From positions 25,958,233 through 26,022,232 of the forward strand of contig JAJEKV010000003.1 in assembly GCA_021234155.1 (NCBI GenBank): a DNA stretch of 64,000 nt, in the 5' to 3' direction. This stretch comes from Isoetes taiwanensis. Lineage: Eukaryota; Streptophyta; Lycopodiopsida; Isoetales; Isoetaceae. Shown here one piece after another: positions 1-11,395 of this stretch; within the stretch, counting starts at the first letter, position 1; each line of letters begins with the position of its first letter. Made by a program: the position numbers and the translations under genes. The notes beneath the pieces are model-generated. The model had not been told where the DNA came from, did not search any database, and saw only the letters and a program-made list of their open reading frames with translations.

Positions 1-440
1 CCCGCGATCGCAAAGAATCTGATATATGAACAAGAATCAAGAATACAATGGCCCAAGGGCAAGCATGAACATGAGACGTATTCTGTAAAGGCTCAAAGCG
101 CTGGAACCTTAATGGTTTGATAAGAAGGAGGTGCCTCCTTATATATCTAGACCAACTGGCCGATCGCCACTCCAATGGATGAGATCTACAAGTGTCGCAT
201 GCATTTATTCTAGAACCTTTGGAGATAGTCCCACCCACATATAAGGAAGCCGTGAAGGAATGTCTTTAACAAATATTGGTAGCTTTATCTGGCAGGTGTG
301 GGACTCGCAACCGAAGGTTACGAAGTTCAAACCCCGCCTTGTGCAACTACCTTTTGGGTATCCGGTGGTGACTAATTCATCTTTGTACATAGAGTATAAT
401 GTTCTGCATGATACGAATATCCGTATGGTCGCCACACCAT
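1..440 (-). mobile_element. Partial LTR of a Ty3-type retrotransposon (minus orientation)
   Basis: The reverse complement of this stretch aligns along its length with 2815-3280 on the plus strand. Shared stretches include the TATATAAGGAGGCACC promoter core, the block around TCTCATCCATTGGAGTGGCG, and GGATATTCGTATCAT near the outer end. The copy is cut by the window start. It carries a TATA-like box read on the minus strand (about 138-150). It is either the left LTR of the minus-strand relic that follows, or the 5' LTR of an element running out of the window to the left. Confidence 0.75.
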
Positions 441-789
441 CCCCTCCTTACAAGGGCTTTCTTGTGCCAATGCTCGCCCAATCTTTTACCCTCTCCGCCA
501 ATAAGTCCTCAATAGAGCCGGGCTTATCTTAGCAAAGTTCTTCACGAACTTCCCCTGGGAGGTACCAAGCAGGGTCGGTGTTCCCACTTCATGCATTATT
601 CTTTTGGTGTCAGCCACTTAATCATCGCTTTCCACCTTTGAAGTGATCCGCCTTATATTCCTTCACGAGATCAGACATGGCCTAGTATTCCACCTTTCTC
701 CTCAGCGCGGCGCACTGGTCAACTTGACGGATAACCGGTGCCTTCTTCAACTTCTCCAAAGACTTCCTTTGCGTTGTACGGTTTTCAAG

Positions 790-2790
790 GATCTTGGCTA
801 TACAACCAAAATAAGTCAGCTAAAAGAATACAATCACAAAGGTGTCTTAAGAACTCCCGCCAAGATGTCGCTCAAGAGCTCCTCATGAATGTTGTTGGGC
901 ATTCGATAAGTCAAAGGTTACCGCGGAATTATTAGTGTGCCCGTACTGGCTCTTAAAGTTACTCCGCGAATATCTTTCCTTTATCCGATTCATGATAACT
1001 CCGACGGTGCCTATTTTGAAGAAGACTCTTGTAGTTCTTGGAGCTGATCCATCAAGTCATCCGACTGGAAGTGCATAGTACTTGTTCTTTGATGGTGTGC
1101 TTATTCAACTGCCTGTAGTCTAAAAATACCCTCGCTGCCATCCTTCTTCTCTTGACAAAAGAATGGGCGCCTAAAATGTATGCAGTAGACACTAGTCTGT
1201 CGAAGCTTTAGGTCGAAGTAACCCCTTTAATTGCTTTTAGCTCGGCTGCCTCTTGGCGTCAGTTTATTCTCAGATGGAGCCTTGCTTGTCGGGCCTTTCG
1301 TTTCCTGCCTCGGAAGCAAGCATTCCCACACTCACTCAGCAGGAGGTGCTCTCGATCTCGCCTTAGAAAGAGACTGTGGGAACTCGTGATCAACTGGGCC
1401 ATTTTGCTTCCGCAACTTGCTGAGCACCTTTGTCTCTCTTTGCTTCTTTCTCTCGGATCTCTTCAATCTCATAAGCTTTGAGCGATGTATGCCACCACGC
1501 TTGATGCACTTGAACGCTCACTTAGAAGACATACACGCATGATGGGAACAACTTATTTACCTCAGACCCTCGGCGATCTGCGTTAGCGTCACCTTCCGGC
1601 TTCCACAATCAATGATGGCCCGGTCCAAGATACTCCATTCCTATGATCAGCAAGTCATACTTGCCAATGCCCATTACCGCCTCTGACCGGATGCTGAGAG
1701 TTGATCCCCTCGGTAACGTCGAGCGTCGAATTAATTTCTTGCCCCGCCAGTTCCATCGCCTCCACTTGCTAAGACAAACGGGCCTCGGCTTCACTTCCCC
1801 TTGGTTTCAATTTCAATATTTCAACCATTCCCTCGGGATGCAGTTATGGCTACTTCCCCGAAGTCTATCGTGACTATGGAAGGATTTGGCCTTGGCCTTC
1901 CCTACTGTGGAAATTACCTTGTACCGGCTCGCTTTGTTCTCAGATCTATTGCGGCAAGATGACACTCACCTCGGGAAATGGTCATGGTTGCCGCCGCTTC
2001 TTTACGTGAGTGTTCCACTTCAACTCCGCTTAGTGCGTCGGCATTATGACGTGGGGCGCCGGGCTGCCCTGTGGGCCTGGCTGGAAGCACTCCGAAGCAA
2101 AGTTGCTTTCTATGCACTCCTCGCTTCTTTTTCCTTAGTATCGCCTCGGGCAAAAGGGATCGACCGCTTTGGTAGTTTGACTTTTCCTCGCTTGTCCTTG
2201 AAGGAGCCACCCCGCTTCTTTCTCCTACCGCCTCCCCGCCACCATATGGGCTCTTAGCTGGACCAGCCGGGCTGCCCTAGGGGCTTGGTAGCCTCACGCC
2301 TCGCTGCCTTGCCTTTATCCCCGTAATATTGTTGCCTCCTCGCCTGCCATATTTCTCTTCAGGGTCCCCGCCCCTTGCAAGTTTATTTCGTTTTGACTCC
2401 CTCAGCTTCGAGCATCGCCTCCTTTAGGGTTTATTGCCTTTACAAGTTTATGTGATCTCTCATTCAAACTCTCAATGTAGTTCTCCACTCAGAGCAAGTT
2501 TTTCTAACCACCCAACTTTGCATACAAAGTCTTAAAGCCTCATGAATTTCTCAGATACTGGACCGATTCGCTAAGCCTTGTCGCACCGTAAAACCGCCAG
2601 ACTGCGTCGGGACTTATGCTCTCTTGGGACGTAGTGTAGCGCTTTGAAGGCTTTAGCAAACTTTTCCGAACCTCGCATATCCTCGCTAAGCCATGGGCCT
2701 TGGCATTACCCTTCCACCAAATGCATGATGTTCTTTCTGCTATCGCTACACTCGCTTTATCCTTATCCTCATACCATGTTGCCAAGCCAT
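790..2790 (-). pseudogene. Decayed chromovirus-like gag-pol (protease and RT relics)
   Basis: Read on the minus strand. A retropepsin end lies at about 1560-1676: KYDLLIIGMEYLGPGHH, then after a one-base slip IIDCGSRKVTL, matching the usual 'YD.IIGM.WL.PH...IDC' of Ty3 proteases. RT follows at about 800-1180: KKDG, then DYRQLNKHTIK and DDLMDQLQ across frame breaks, then a segment resembling TFKSQYGH and SNAQ, and FVIVFF where the catalytic YxDD region should lie. A possible gag remnant (RLSESVQYLRN) lies near 2550. RNase H and integrase are not seen before the LTR at 1-440, so the 3' part of pol is deleted or the LTR belongs to another copy. Frame breaks occur every 20-60 bases. Confidence 0.75.
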
Positions 2791-2814
2791 ATTCACTATC
2801 TCGAGTCGAGCCCG

Positions 2815-3400
2815 GTGGATCTAATTCATATGGATATTCGTATCATACCTAACATTATACCCTATGTACAAAAAGATGGTCAAGCCACACGGGATGTAAA
2901 AAGGATAGTTGGTAGTCAAGATTGGGGAGCTGAAACCGCGAACCTTCCAGCTATGAAATACACACCCTTGCCAAGGGCGCTACTAATATTTGTGGAAGAT
3001 CCTCCTTCACGGCTTCCTCATATGTGGGACTAGGTCTCCTAAGGTCTTAGGAATGTTCTAGAACCTAAATGCATACGGATTACCATGCCGATCTCATCCA
3101 TTGGAGTGGCGCCATCCCGACCGCTATTCTAGATATATAAGGAGGCACCCTTTCTATCAAACCATTCCGGGTTCAACTACTCTTGAGCCTTCTAGGCATC
3201 CGCCCCATGTTCATGCTTACCTTCGCCATACGTATTCTTTGATTCTTGTTCATATATCTGGACTTTGCATCTTGCATATTTCTTCCTCGTGATTTTAAGT
3301 GATTCTCCACGAGATTTTCCTTGTTTCGCTGTAGGTTCATGACAGCTTTGAACCCCATCCTCACCGGTTCTTGCCTCGCTTCCGATCCTAAGCATTGTTT
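2815..3400 (+). mobile_element. LTR of the same Ty3-type family, plus orientation
   Basis: Inverted copy of the LTR at 1-440, with the same block order and TATA box but many short indels. It stands directly upstream of plus-strand gag, protease and RT relics and so is the likely 5' LTR of that element. The right boundary is not sharp, because no clear terminal CA plus primer binding site is visible between 3300 and 3450. Confidence 0.7.
3134..3140 (+). promoter_or_regulatory. TATA box of LTR
   Basis: TATATAA followed by GGAGGCACC, conserved in the inverted LTR copy at about 138-150 on the minus strand. It is the probable U3 core promoter. Confidence 0.55.
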
Positions 3401-3639
3401 TAAGCTCGTAGATTTTGGTGATTTTATATCTATGGAGGAGGTTCCGAATTTATAATACAGGTCCAGCAGCCTTGTTCAAGTATGCCGCAGCTTTTTGCAG
3501 CTTTGGACAATAAAGAGCTTAAAGAACGTAGATTGCTTCACATGAATCGCTTCTACTCGATTGAGGCTGCCGTGGAGTTCCAAGATCACCGCCAGAAGTT
3601 TGATGCCACATTTCTGGCCCAAGTCTGCGGGTTTTGAAT

Positions 3640-3845
3640 CGACGCTTGTGATTCAAACATATCCTCATAGATATCCCATACCAAGAACAAGTGGGGCTGA
3701 TTGGGTTCTCTTCTCACAGGTCAAGCTCTTAGTTGGTTGGCCATTCTTTATTGGAGCAGAAAGGAGCCCCAGAGTTGTAGAAGATTTTGCCGCCAATCGG
3801 CAGAACCGGGGCATGCTTTGGAGACACCGGACGTCAGCCTAATGT
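3640..3845 (+). pseudogene. Ty3 gag relic
   Basis: One frame gives SLLTGQALSWLAILY around 3697-3760, the hallmark of chromoviral and fungal-type Ty3 Gag ('SLLTG.AL.WF..L'). The flanks are in other frames. It lies between the LTR at 2.8-3.4 kb and the protease and RT relics on the same strand, in normal gag-pol order. No zinc knuckle is recognisable. Confidence 0.6.
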
Positions 3846-4689
3846 AAAGCAATACAAAACTTTGCAACTTAAGGCAAGTGCCTCACTTCCGTGATATGCA
3901 TCAATTTTCGTCAAATTGCGCAGATAACGCTTCCGGGATGATATTTCACTTTGAGATTGTTTCCCGGCAATAATAGAGTGACAAGCCAAAGATATGTTGT
4001 CGTCTATGGATAGATTCCAAGAGTTTGGGAAGAAGTCACACGTGATTTGCGCCGGATGATAATCGCTCTTCGAACGAAAGGCAAGAGAGACGAAATGTCT
4101 TTCCACTACACAGTACTGTGAGTTAACGCCTTCCCCTGCCTCATCTCCCTCAGAGAATCTAGAAGGACTGACCCTGAGCCTATGCGGTGATTGATCGGCT
4201 GCTCGAGGCATCCCTTTATCTGCCGCCGAAGCAAATACGGAGAGAGCTAATCTGCCTCGCATCAGGGAGTGAGCTGGTCATATCGCTTCATGGATGCCCC
4301 CTGAAGCTTCTTAAATCAAATTTGAAAACTTCAGGGGTCGGTTCGAAAGTAGTAGGAGTCTCTCTTCGTCAGTCGGGTCATTTTTCTCGACTTCCACATT
4401 CTCACATGTTTATTCCACTCTGATAAGGCCGGTGAAGGCATTCTTCATCCCTATATCATTGAAATCAAGTCGGAGAATTGCAAGTGTTGGCTAAATCCTG
4501 ATTGTAAAAATGCTTGTTTTATATTAGTGTCCTGTAAGTAGTTAGCTTCTTATCCCTAGCAAGGTTGAGTATCCTCGCTCGTCGTGGGTGATTGGCTTGA
4601 CGGAGATCTCCTTCGTGCGCCACACAGACAAAATGCGGCTCTCTTCGTGTTTTGTTCGAGGGGAGTTTCTTGTAGTATTTCCTTCACCT

Positions 4690-4800
4690 CATTATTAGCC
4701 CTCATGCCTAATAGTCTTGGTCCTTCCCTGCTCGAAGCATATAACCCGCAGATTGATTGGCGGCATTTCATCATTTCCTTTGATTTGTTGGTTCTAGCTC
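4690..4800 (+). pseudogene. Ty3 protease C-terminal relic
   Basis: Translation gives LGPSLLEAYNPQIDWRHF, matching the 'LG.PWL..YNP.IDW' motif that ends the aspartic protease in Tcn1-like and fungal Ty3 elements. It lies between the gag relic and the RT relic on the same strand. The catalytic DSG is not found upstream (3850-4690 shows no recognisable domain). Confidence 0.65.
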
Positions 4801-5309
4801 TAGTTCCGGGGCCATTCTCAGTAGACACGCCTTTGGCTATTCAACATCGGCACCTCGGGATCCTGCAAGATCAGGCCCTCGACCGCCCTCCTGTCGTCGC
4901 CCATACTGGTCCGCTTCTTTGCCTCGCCCGCCATGCCCCCAGATTCTCGACACATGTTCTTGATGATGTCCCAGCCCAAATGGCTCAGCTTGCTCAGCTC
5001 TGGGCCAAGCCCCTGCTCCAGTTTTGCTCCTGGGGGCCCCTGCCTCCTGCCTCCCAGCTTCTTGAGATCCGGGGCCTCCTGCCTGGGCTGAGACCCCCAA
5101 AGCCATGTTCATGTTCCCGCCTCATGCTTTTTAGAGGTTTCTTCTATGCCTCCTCGGGCTGTGATCTCAAGATTTCTCTGCAAGTTTGATAAATCTTGTA
5201 GGCAAGATCCAAGTTCGCTGTTTTTGTAATCCAGTTCACTCCATCGGCCACAGCTCTCAAGATCACCAAGTCCGCCCAATGCTCCCCGTATAAATATGGC
5301 TAATTTCTC

Positions 5310-6130
5310 TTATTGTTTTTGACAAAGTCAAGGCCAAGAAATCTCCCGTGAGCATCGGGCCCATATGATTGTCCTATTGATTGCAAAATGGGGACCACGC
5401 GCCATATGGTCCTATGATGGTGGTCTGGTCTCCCGGCCGAAGCAGTTGGGTTTTGGCGGATTATATTGAAGAGAATTTTAGCCACCGGGTTTAATTCGAA
5501 GTTATTCTCACCGGCCGGAGCTTCATCTTCTTCGCTAAAAAGAAGGATGGTTCGCGTCTCGTCAAAGATTATCGTGGGCTCAATAAAAATCACAAGGTTA
5601 AATTCCAGATCCGGCTTCTCGAACCCCGTAGTTGTTGGAACAACTTCATAAAAGCATTCATTTTTACCGTAAGATTGGATCTTCGGGTGCCTTATAATCT
5701 TATATTCGGATCCTCCGGGAGGGTGATGAGTGGAAACGCCTTTCACTCTGCATGGCCATTTTGAGTAATACGCTATGTCATGGATCTTCCTACCAATGCT
5801 CCTCGGCAAGATTCCAAAGATATGGACAATACTCGATATTTCTTTCGGAGAGTTCTTAGACACTTTTTGCTATCATCTATTTGGATGATATCCATTTATT
5901 CTAAGACTCTACATCATGAAAGACATGTTTGATGTGTCCTTCGTGAAGTTTCGGAGCATGGATTATATGCCAAACTCCGAAGTTCCGGCCGAACAGATAA
6001 TGTGGAGTTCTTTGGCTATCGATCACACCATGGAGTTCTATGGATCCTAAAAGGTCAAAGATCGTTTGGAGTGGCAAACACCTTCATCCGCCAGGATGTT
6101 CAAGCGTTTTCTTGGTTTGCCAATTTCTAT
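5310..6130 (+). pseudogene. Ty3/chromovirus reverse transcriptase relic
   Basis: The order of RT motifs is intact although the frame changes many times. PYDCPID occurs near 5360-5385 (N-terminal 'HRPYD..I'). IFFAKKKDGSRLVKDYRGLN occurs at about 5525-5585. LDLR..YNLI appears near 5670, and the catalytic box IIYLDDI at about 5870-5895. HERHV and VLRE occur near 5920, EHGLYAKL near 5955, and QAFLGLPISIY (for the usual 'FLGFANFYRRFI') near 6095. This is a full-length RT with no deleted block, only short indels and substitutions. The motif style fits Tcn1-like chromoviruses. Confidence 0.85.
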
Positions 6131-6149
6131 CTACAAGCCATCCGGATTA

Positions 6150-6290
6150 TTCGTAGGGATTGTTCTTCCTTTCATTAATTTACCATCGCTGCTGACGCTA
6201 GTCTGAATGGACCGTAGAAGCGGCACCGGCTTTAGCAATACGTAACTGAAACGAAAAGCGGCCACCGATGTATTGCTGACTTCGCAGATC
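6150..6290 (+). pseudogene. RNase H start, broken off by repeat array
   Basis: AADASLNG, then QYVTETKSGHRCIAD, matches the beginning of Ty3 RNase H (first catalytic Asp in 'DAS..G.GA.L.Q'). The homology stops at about 6290, where the GGTGATCCC array begins, suggesting an insertion or rearrangement breakpoint there. A chromoviral integrase C-terminal module on the same strand reappears at 9850. Confidence 0.6.
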
Positions 6291-6960
6291 GCCCCATGGT
6301 GATCCCGTTTCTCCGTGATCAACACCGCGCATGCCGCCCTCCCGGGTCACCATCCGCGGGACATAATCTTTTATTTTGTTTCTCTAAGGATCATACGGGT
6401 TTTAAATTTATCCCGCCCCACGGATGGTGATCCCGTGAGGGCGCATCGGGTTTGGTGATTCCCTCGCGACCTAAATATTTTTATTTTATTTTTTCAAAGG
6501 TCCCCTCGCTTTTTTTTTATTTCTCCCTGAGCTCCCATGGTGATCCCGAGGACGCTGCTATCAGCCGACAGGTGATCCCGCCCTCCGCATCACTACCGGC
6601 GAGCGCCGCCCTCCGGGATCACCATCAGGCTGAGGGAATATAAGCTTTATTTTTGTTTCTCCCGCGGGCGTAAGGCTCCGTTTTGAAAGCGAATTCAACA
6701 GATAGATCTCGGATAGCACGCTGGCTTGCGATTCCCCGCCACCAAGCTCCGCTGGCGTCGGCCCCTTCCTCGATCCCATCTCGCCGGACTTTAAAATATT
6801 TTTTTTATTTTTTTTTTCTCTGCTGTCTCTTTTTTTAATTTTCCAGGGCCGCATGGTGATCCCTGAGATGACATTACTGCATGGTGATCCCTGGCCTCCC
6901 GATCACCGCTCGCGGGCGACATGCCGCCCTCCCGATCACCATCTCGGGCAGATCGAATCC
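6290..6960. repeat. ~300-bp tandem array with GGTGATCCC/GATCACC motifs, copy A (about 3 units)
   Basis: Three imperfect units carry the marker TTT(T)ATTTTTGTTTCTC...GGGT at about 6363, 6640 and 6958. Each is followed by a segment rich in ATGGTGATCCC and its near reverse complement GATCACCAT (6296, 6425, 6536, 6617, 6853, 6880, 6900, 6936). T-rich tracts ending CTAAGGTCCCC or similar separate them. The same units recur five to six times at 11.4-13.1 kb. Confidence 0.8.
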
Positions 6961-7029
6961 TTTTTTACTTTTGTTTCTCTTAAGGGTCGAAGGTTTTATT
7001 TTAAAATTTCTTCCTCCTCACAACCGGGA

Positions 7030-8985
7030 TCCTGGGAGGGTGTTCAAATTTGGGGGATCCCGAGGGGCTTTAAAATCTCAGAGTGCCTCGCTTCAATGGT
7101 TGGGAAAGGATTGAATGGTTTCTGTTTTGCAATGACTAATAGTGGATCCCAAATTGAAAAAATGAAGAGTAAGCAAAGAGAGAAGTAGAAAAGGGAAGCA
7201 AATTACCACTCAATTAACCAAACGAGTGATTTGATCTCACAATTTCAAATAGAGGGGACAATTTACATGTTCAACAAATCAGGACCATTCAAAGATCAAC
7301 CGGTCACCACCCTAGAAAGGGAGTTAGTTACCTTCTGCAAGTGAAAGCTCTGATTTTCCAGCAGTTGACAGCCACTTAACTTGCAAAGAGATCAACTTAA
7401 AAGCCCCTCAAATTGTCCATGTCTTCTTTGGCAAACTAGTCCCGCTTTAATCACCATCCGAGTAAGTAGATTTTAAGTGGGGTAATCTCTAAACAAAACA
7501 AAGACTATTATCACTCTCACATCATTCTTTGCTGTACATCTCTCGATGAATTTTGAACATAACCAATAACATAGATGCCACAGCCCCTCGTTGTTGTGTT
7601 GTTGTGGAGCTTCCATCGAAATACATAAGGTGTATGGTGCAATGCCGATGCCTCATGTTTCCTATGAATACATCACTTAAGAAATCTAAGTCAAGTCATT
7701 AGAATACAAAGATTGAAAAACATAGTTTGAATAGATTTGAAATGGCAAAAGGCACACTTCATTAGCGGGTGATGAACCCTGACCGAAGTGCATGGTGGGG
7801 TCTATAGGAATCGAAATGCGCGATGGCAAGGCAGCTTCAGCCTGCATGCCAAAGATCGTACCTACCAAAATGAACAAATTCAATGGCCACCGCGAAACAC
7901 CAGCTGCAATAAGTTCAAACTATAACTAGCAATGCAATAAAGCGAATTTGAGTCCCAATCCCAAATTACCTGGCGTTAACGGGATGTAGTAGAACTGCAT
8001 TACCATTTTCTCCACGCGCCTTTACCAAACGGGGACCCCGAATTATTTCACAAACCGGCCATAGGCGTGCCATTAATGTACCTCTAGTTTCGATCCATTT
8101 AGGAACCGTAATCAAAAGTACGGGTGCGGGAGGACATGGTGATTAGCTGCTTTTGGGCCGGAATTGAGTGTGCAAGAACCCGCCAAAGTCGAATTTAGCT
8201 TACCATGCAAGAAATAAAACAAGGACAATACACTTTACAAAGTAGCCAAGCTCAGCAATGCAAGATCGTGATCCTAATCCTCACAACCGAGGGCACCTCG
8301 GAATAGTGGAGAATTTGAGGGCTCTCATTTAGATGTGGAATTCAACATCGATGATTTTGTCATTTCACCTTCAACAGAGGGACTTTGACCACAATTGGAT
8401 AATTAGAAAAATTTAAACCGCCAAAGCTCCCTTCTAATCCCTCTCATATGATATTAGAGCTCAATACAAATACCATTTTTATCTTGCTCTGGGGTCGGGG
8501 AGCCGCATTCATTTGGTGTGCTCATCCTCCATTCTTCATGTCAACTGCTTTGAGCTATCCGACCGTATCCCCTCCGACCCCGCACAAAAGTCTCCGCCTT
8601 GGGGTACCCCCGCCTCGAAGTTGGGGGGCACCGAATTTGGGGGTTTTGGAGGAGGGGAACTAAAATCACGGTCTTCATAGCCTCTGTATCTCCCATCGCC
8701 CACATCATCGCCTGCACTGGCGCCAAGTGAGCTCAAATCACCAAACAAAACCTTATCTTCCAAATTGCTATACTGCTCCTAATCCTCTGCCTTTGATCTC
8801 CCTCGCATCCGCCTTCCCCGCACTAATGCTCTCTTTGGCCTCCTTTCTCCGCGACTGCAGGCGTTTTATAAACCCGCTTCGAAGTCGTATGCCATCAAGA
8901 AGGCCGAGGCCATTTCGGTCATCTACCATACGCTCGCTGTCGCCTCTCACCAAGTTTTCTCTGGTCGATTGTGGCTGAATTTCAA
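7030..8985 (+). repeat. Direct repeat block, copy A (LTR-like)
   Basis: Aligns collinearly with 13160-15157 at an offset of about 6.1 kb. It includes CTCAGAGTGCCT, GACCATTCAAAGATCAACCGG, ATCACCATCCGAG, the GGGTCGGGGAG block and a TATAAA box near the end. The two copies diverge mainly by 2-6 bp indels. Homology ends at GTGGCTGAATTT in both. With the array in front, each block is 2.7-3.7 kb. The promoter-like TATAAA near its right end makes it a candidate long LTR, but terminal TG/CA and target duplication were not found. Confidence 0.75.
8867..8872 (+). promoter_or_regulatory. TATA box in direct-repeat block A
   Basis: TATAAA in TTTTATAAACCCGCTTCGAAG. It is conserved at 15029-15034 in copy B although the flanks have diverged. 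Confidence 0.4.
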
Positions 8986-8989
8986 AGTA

Positions 8990-9850
8990 TTCATCACTCC
9001 ACAAACGAGTTGGACATACATTGCGCAATGAACCTCCGCAATTGCCTTATACTTTTTTTCAAAAGCTTTTTCACCCATGACTTCAAAGATTGCCTATAGA
9101 TTCTAAATTTGAGTTAATGCACTTAAACTCTGAGCTTAATGACTGTGGAGACCTCACAGTGTGGAATGTGTTTTGCTTTGTAGAAATATATTTGTCGAGA
9201 TGCCTAATTTCAATGAAGTTGTCCCTCAAAAATTTTCTGGGCAATTCCATTGAGAATTGGAAAATAAGGACTTCTTTGAGCTTATACAACCGTGAAGGGA
9301 GAAGGTAACGGCCCCGCCCATCTCTGTATTACATGGCCATATGGCTTGGAACGTAGCGTAACCCATAAGGAAAAATCCCCCCAAAAGGAGTGGAACATTT
9401 ATCATAAGTTTAAAAATTGAAGATAAATTATATGGATGAAAAAATGCCATCAAAGGTTAAGAAGAACGGGTCCAGATGAAGGGGGCTTATAAATGGCCCG
9501 GATGGTGATCCCGCACTTGCTCCTATTGGTATTAAGGCCCCAATCGAGAAAGGGGAGAGTCAAGCTCGCCTGTTTTTCACTTGGGCTATGGCGCTTCCCT
9601 CACACGCGGGCTTTCCGAGTAGCCGATGCCGCCTCGCTTCACGGGCGCATGGTCAGCTTCCGCTTCACGTCTTCCCATACCGGATGTCACCGCTTCACGG
9701 TTATGGCGCTTCCTCGCTTCACGCCTCCCCACCGGGGTGATGCCGCCTCGCCGATTCGATCATCAAAGAAATCAACTTTTCTCGCTTGATCAGAGAGCTA
9801 TCCAAGGCGCCGCTTTAGTGCCCCGCTTGTCAAAATTTTAAATTGCCGGA
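8990..9850. other. No recognisable gene
   Basis: An AT-rich stretch to about 9490, then GATGGTGATCCCG at 9497 and a GC-rich part with CGCCTC and GCTTCAC runs. No protein similarity was recognised. It is possibly badly decayed integrase sequence, because an integrase end follows. Confidence 0.4.
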
Positions 9851-10113
9851 AGATAGCGACTTATTCCTCAATTAAGGTGGCTAGATCTCGCACGGATTTG
9901 CTAAGAAAAAGGTTGGGGTCAGTGTGGTCGGTCTCTATTTGGTGGCCGATTTCTCGCTTCCCCAAAGATGTTTTTAATAGACCAAGGCCCTTTCTCGGTG
10001 AGTTTAAGGCCGTGGAAGAGGGAGCGTACCGCATCACCGATGAAGGGTTGTTCCAGCATTCATCATCACTTCCTGCATCATTTGGTAATCTAGCGCTTCC
10101 CCAATCAATATAA
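9850..10113 (+). pseudogene. Ty3 integrase C-terminal (GPF/Y-type) module relic
   Basis: An open stretch contains NRPRPFLGEFKAVEEGAYR followed by ITDEGL. This resembles the GPF/Y module after the Ty3 integrase core ('GPF.V......YRL.....G'). It is the same strand as the gag-RT-RNase H relic that ends at 6290, so it could be the far end of that element, with the A block inserted between them. The catalytic integrase core was not found. Confidence 0.5.
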
Positions 10114-10119
10114 AGCACT

Positions 10120-11395
10120 GCAAATCAGAACTTCCCAGTTCGGATTAGATGCGACAAATTTCTAGACTTGTCCAAATCGTAAGTCCACCGCTTGTTTTTA
10201 TTGCTTAGCTTTTCTAAAATCCTTTTCTAAATTGTTTATTTTGATCCGCATTAATGCATGTCTTCAATAGGGGCGTGATTACTCTAAGAAAAGGGGTTTC
10301 TTTCAAACTTGTGGCATGGCAAAACAGAAGTCCGCCTAGGTGTTGGAGCTAAAATAAACACACTATTGTCGGCAACATCGGCATAAGCAAATTATTTTTG
10401 CTAAAAGACAACCATCGCATTTGTATGCTTTAGACATTTTTATAAAGTTTTAGAATGTTACAAGTGCCATTGGTACAAATAACTATGTTGGGGTGACCGA
10501 AGTCAATACCGCTATATGAGTACAAGAGATTTTCAAATTATATTAATCATCTCTATGTTTGATCCTTTCATCAAGAATTTAATTATTCTCAAACTTTTAA
10601 CCATATTAATCTCAATGTAATGTTAAAATTTAGATTGCAATCTAATAATATTTGTCTTTAATTTTTGTTTGATTCTTAAAGCCTTTCTTAAAAGGTCAGA
10701 TTCATTTGTATTCATTTTGTTTTGTGTTTTGTATTCAAATGTTATGGTGTGCTTTATATTTTGTGTATTGAAATTATCACTCACGCGATAGTCAGGCTTT
10801 TTTTTTAAGAATTGGTGCCACGGTCAAGGTTTGATTAGTTAAAAAGATATCCATGTATAAAGAATGAGTGCCAATGCGGTCAAAAGTTGATTGTTAAAAA
10901 GATGTCCAATGGAACCAAACATGTTGTTTTTGTAAACTTAAAAAAAAGTCCACTTGGATATTTTTTATTTTAATTTTTTCTGGTAAAAACAACACTTTGA
11001 AACAACTAATTTAAAAAATAACGCGGTCTACTTTTTAATAGTACATATAATATTGAGGAAAACAATGTTTGCAAATAGCAATTATTTTAGATGCTACATG
11101 TGGATTTCTTTAAAACTATGTATCTTTTTCTAAGAAAACAATGACACTTTTAAAACTACAAGTAGAGGAAAAAACAAAACGTGATAGAAAAGAAAAAAAA
11201 AGATCCGCTCTTTTACTTCTTCATGTGTAGTAATAATGAATCTATGCACGTGACTTTCAAAAACAACGATGACTTCTCAAAACAATAGGACAAAAAGAAC
11301 CACACGAAAACCGATAAAAACACGAACAAAGGAAAAAAAAAGGACATGCTTGAAAAAAAAAAAAATCACAAAACTATGTCACTTTTTTTCTCTAC
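10120..11395. other. AT-rich spacer without genes
   Basis: No open frame of note and many A or T runs (for example about 10798-10806, 11190-11200 and 11335-11365). I see no RNA gene or repeat beyond low-complexity A tracts. Confidence 0.5.

Noticed and set aside
3834-4262. 142-codon minus-strand open frame
   Set aside because: No recognisable motif, and it lies antisense to a plus-strand gag-pol relic.
4584-5189. 201-codon open frame taken as a gene
   Set aside because: Only a short part matches the Ty3 protease end, and that is annotated as a relic. The rest is composition-driven.
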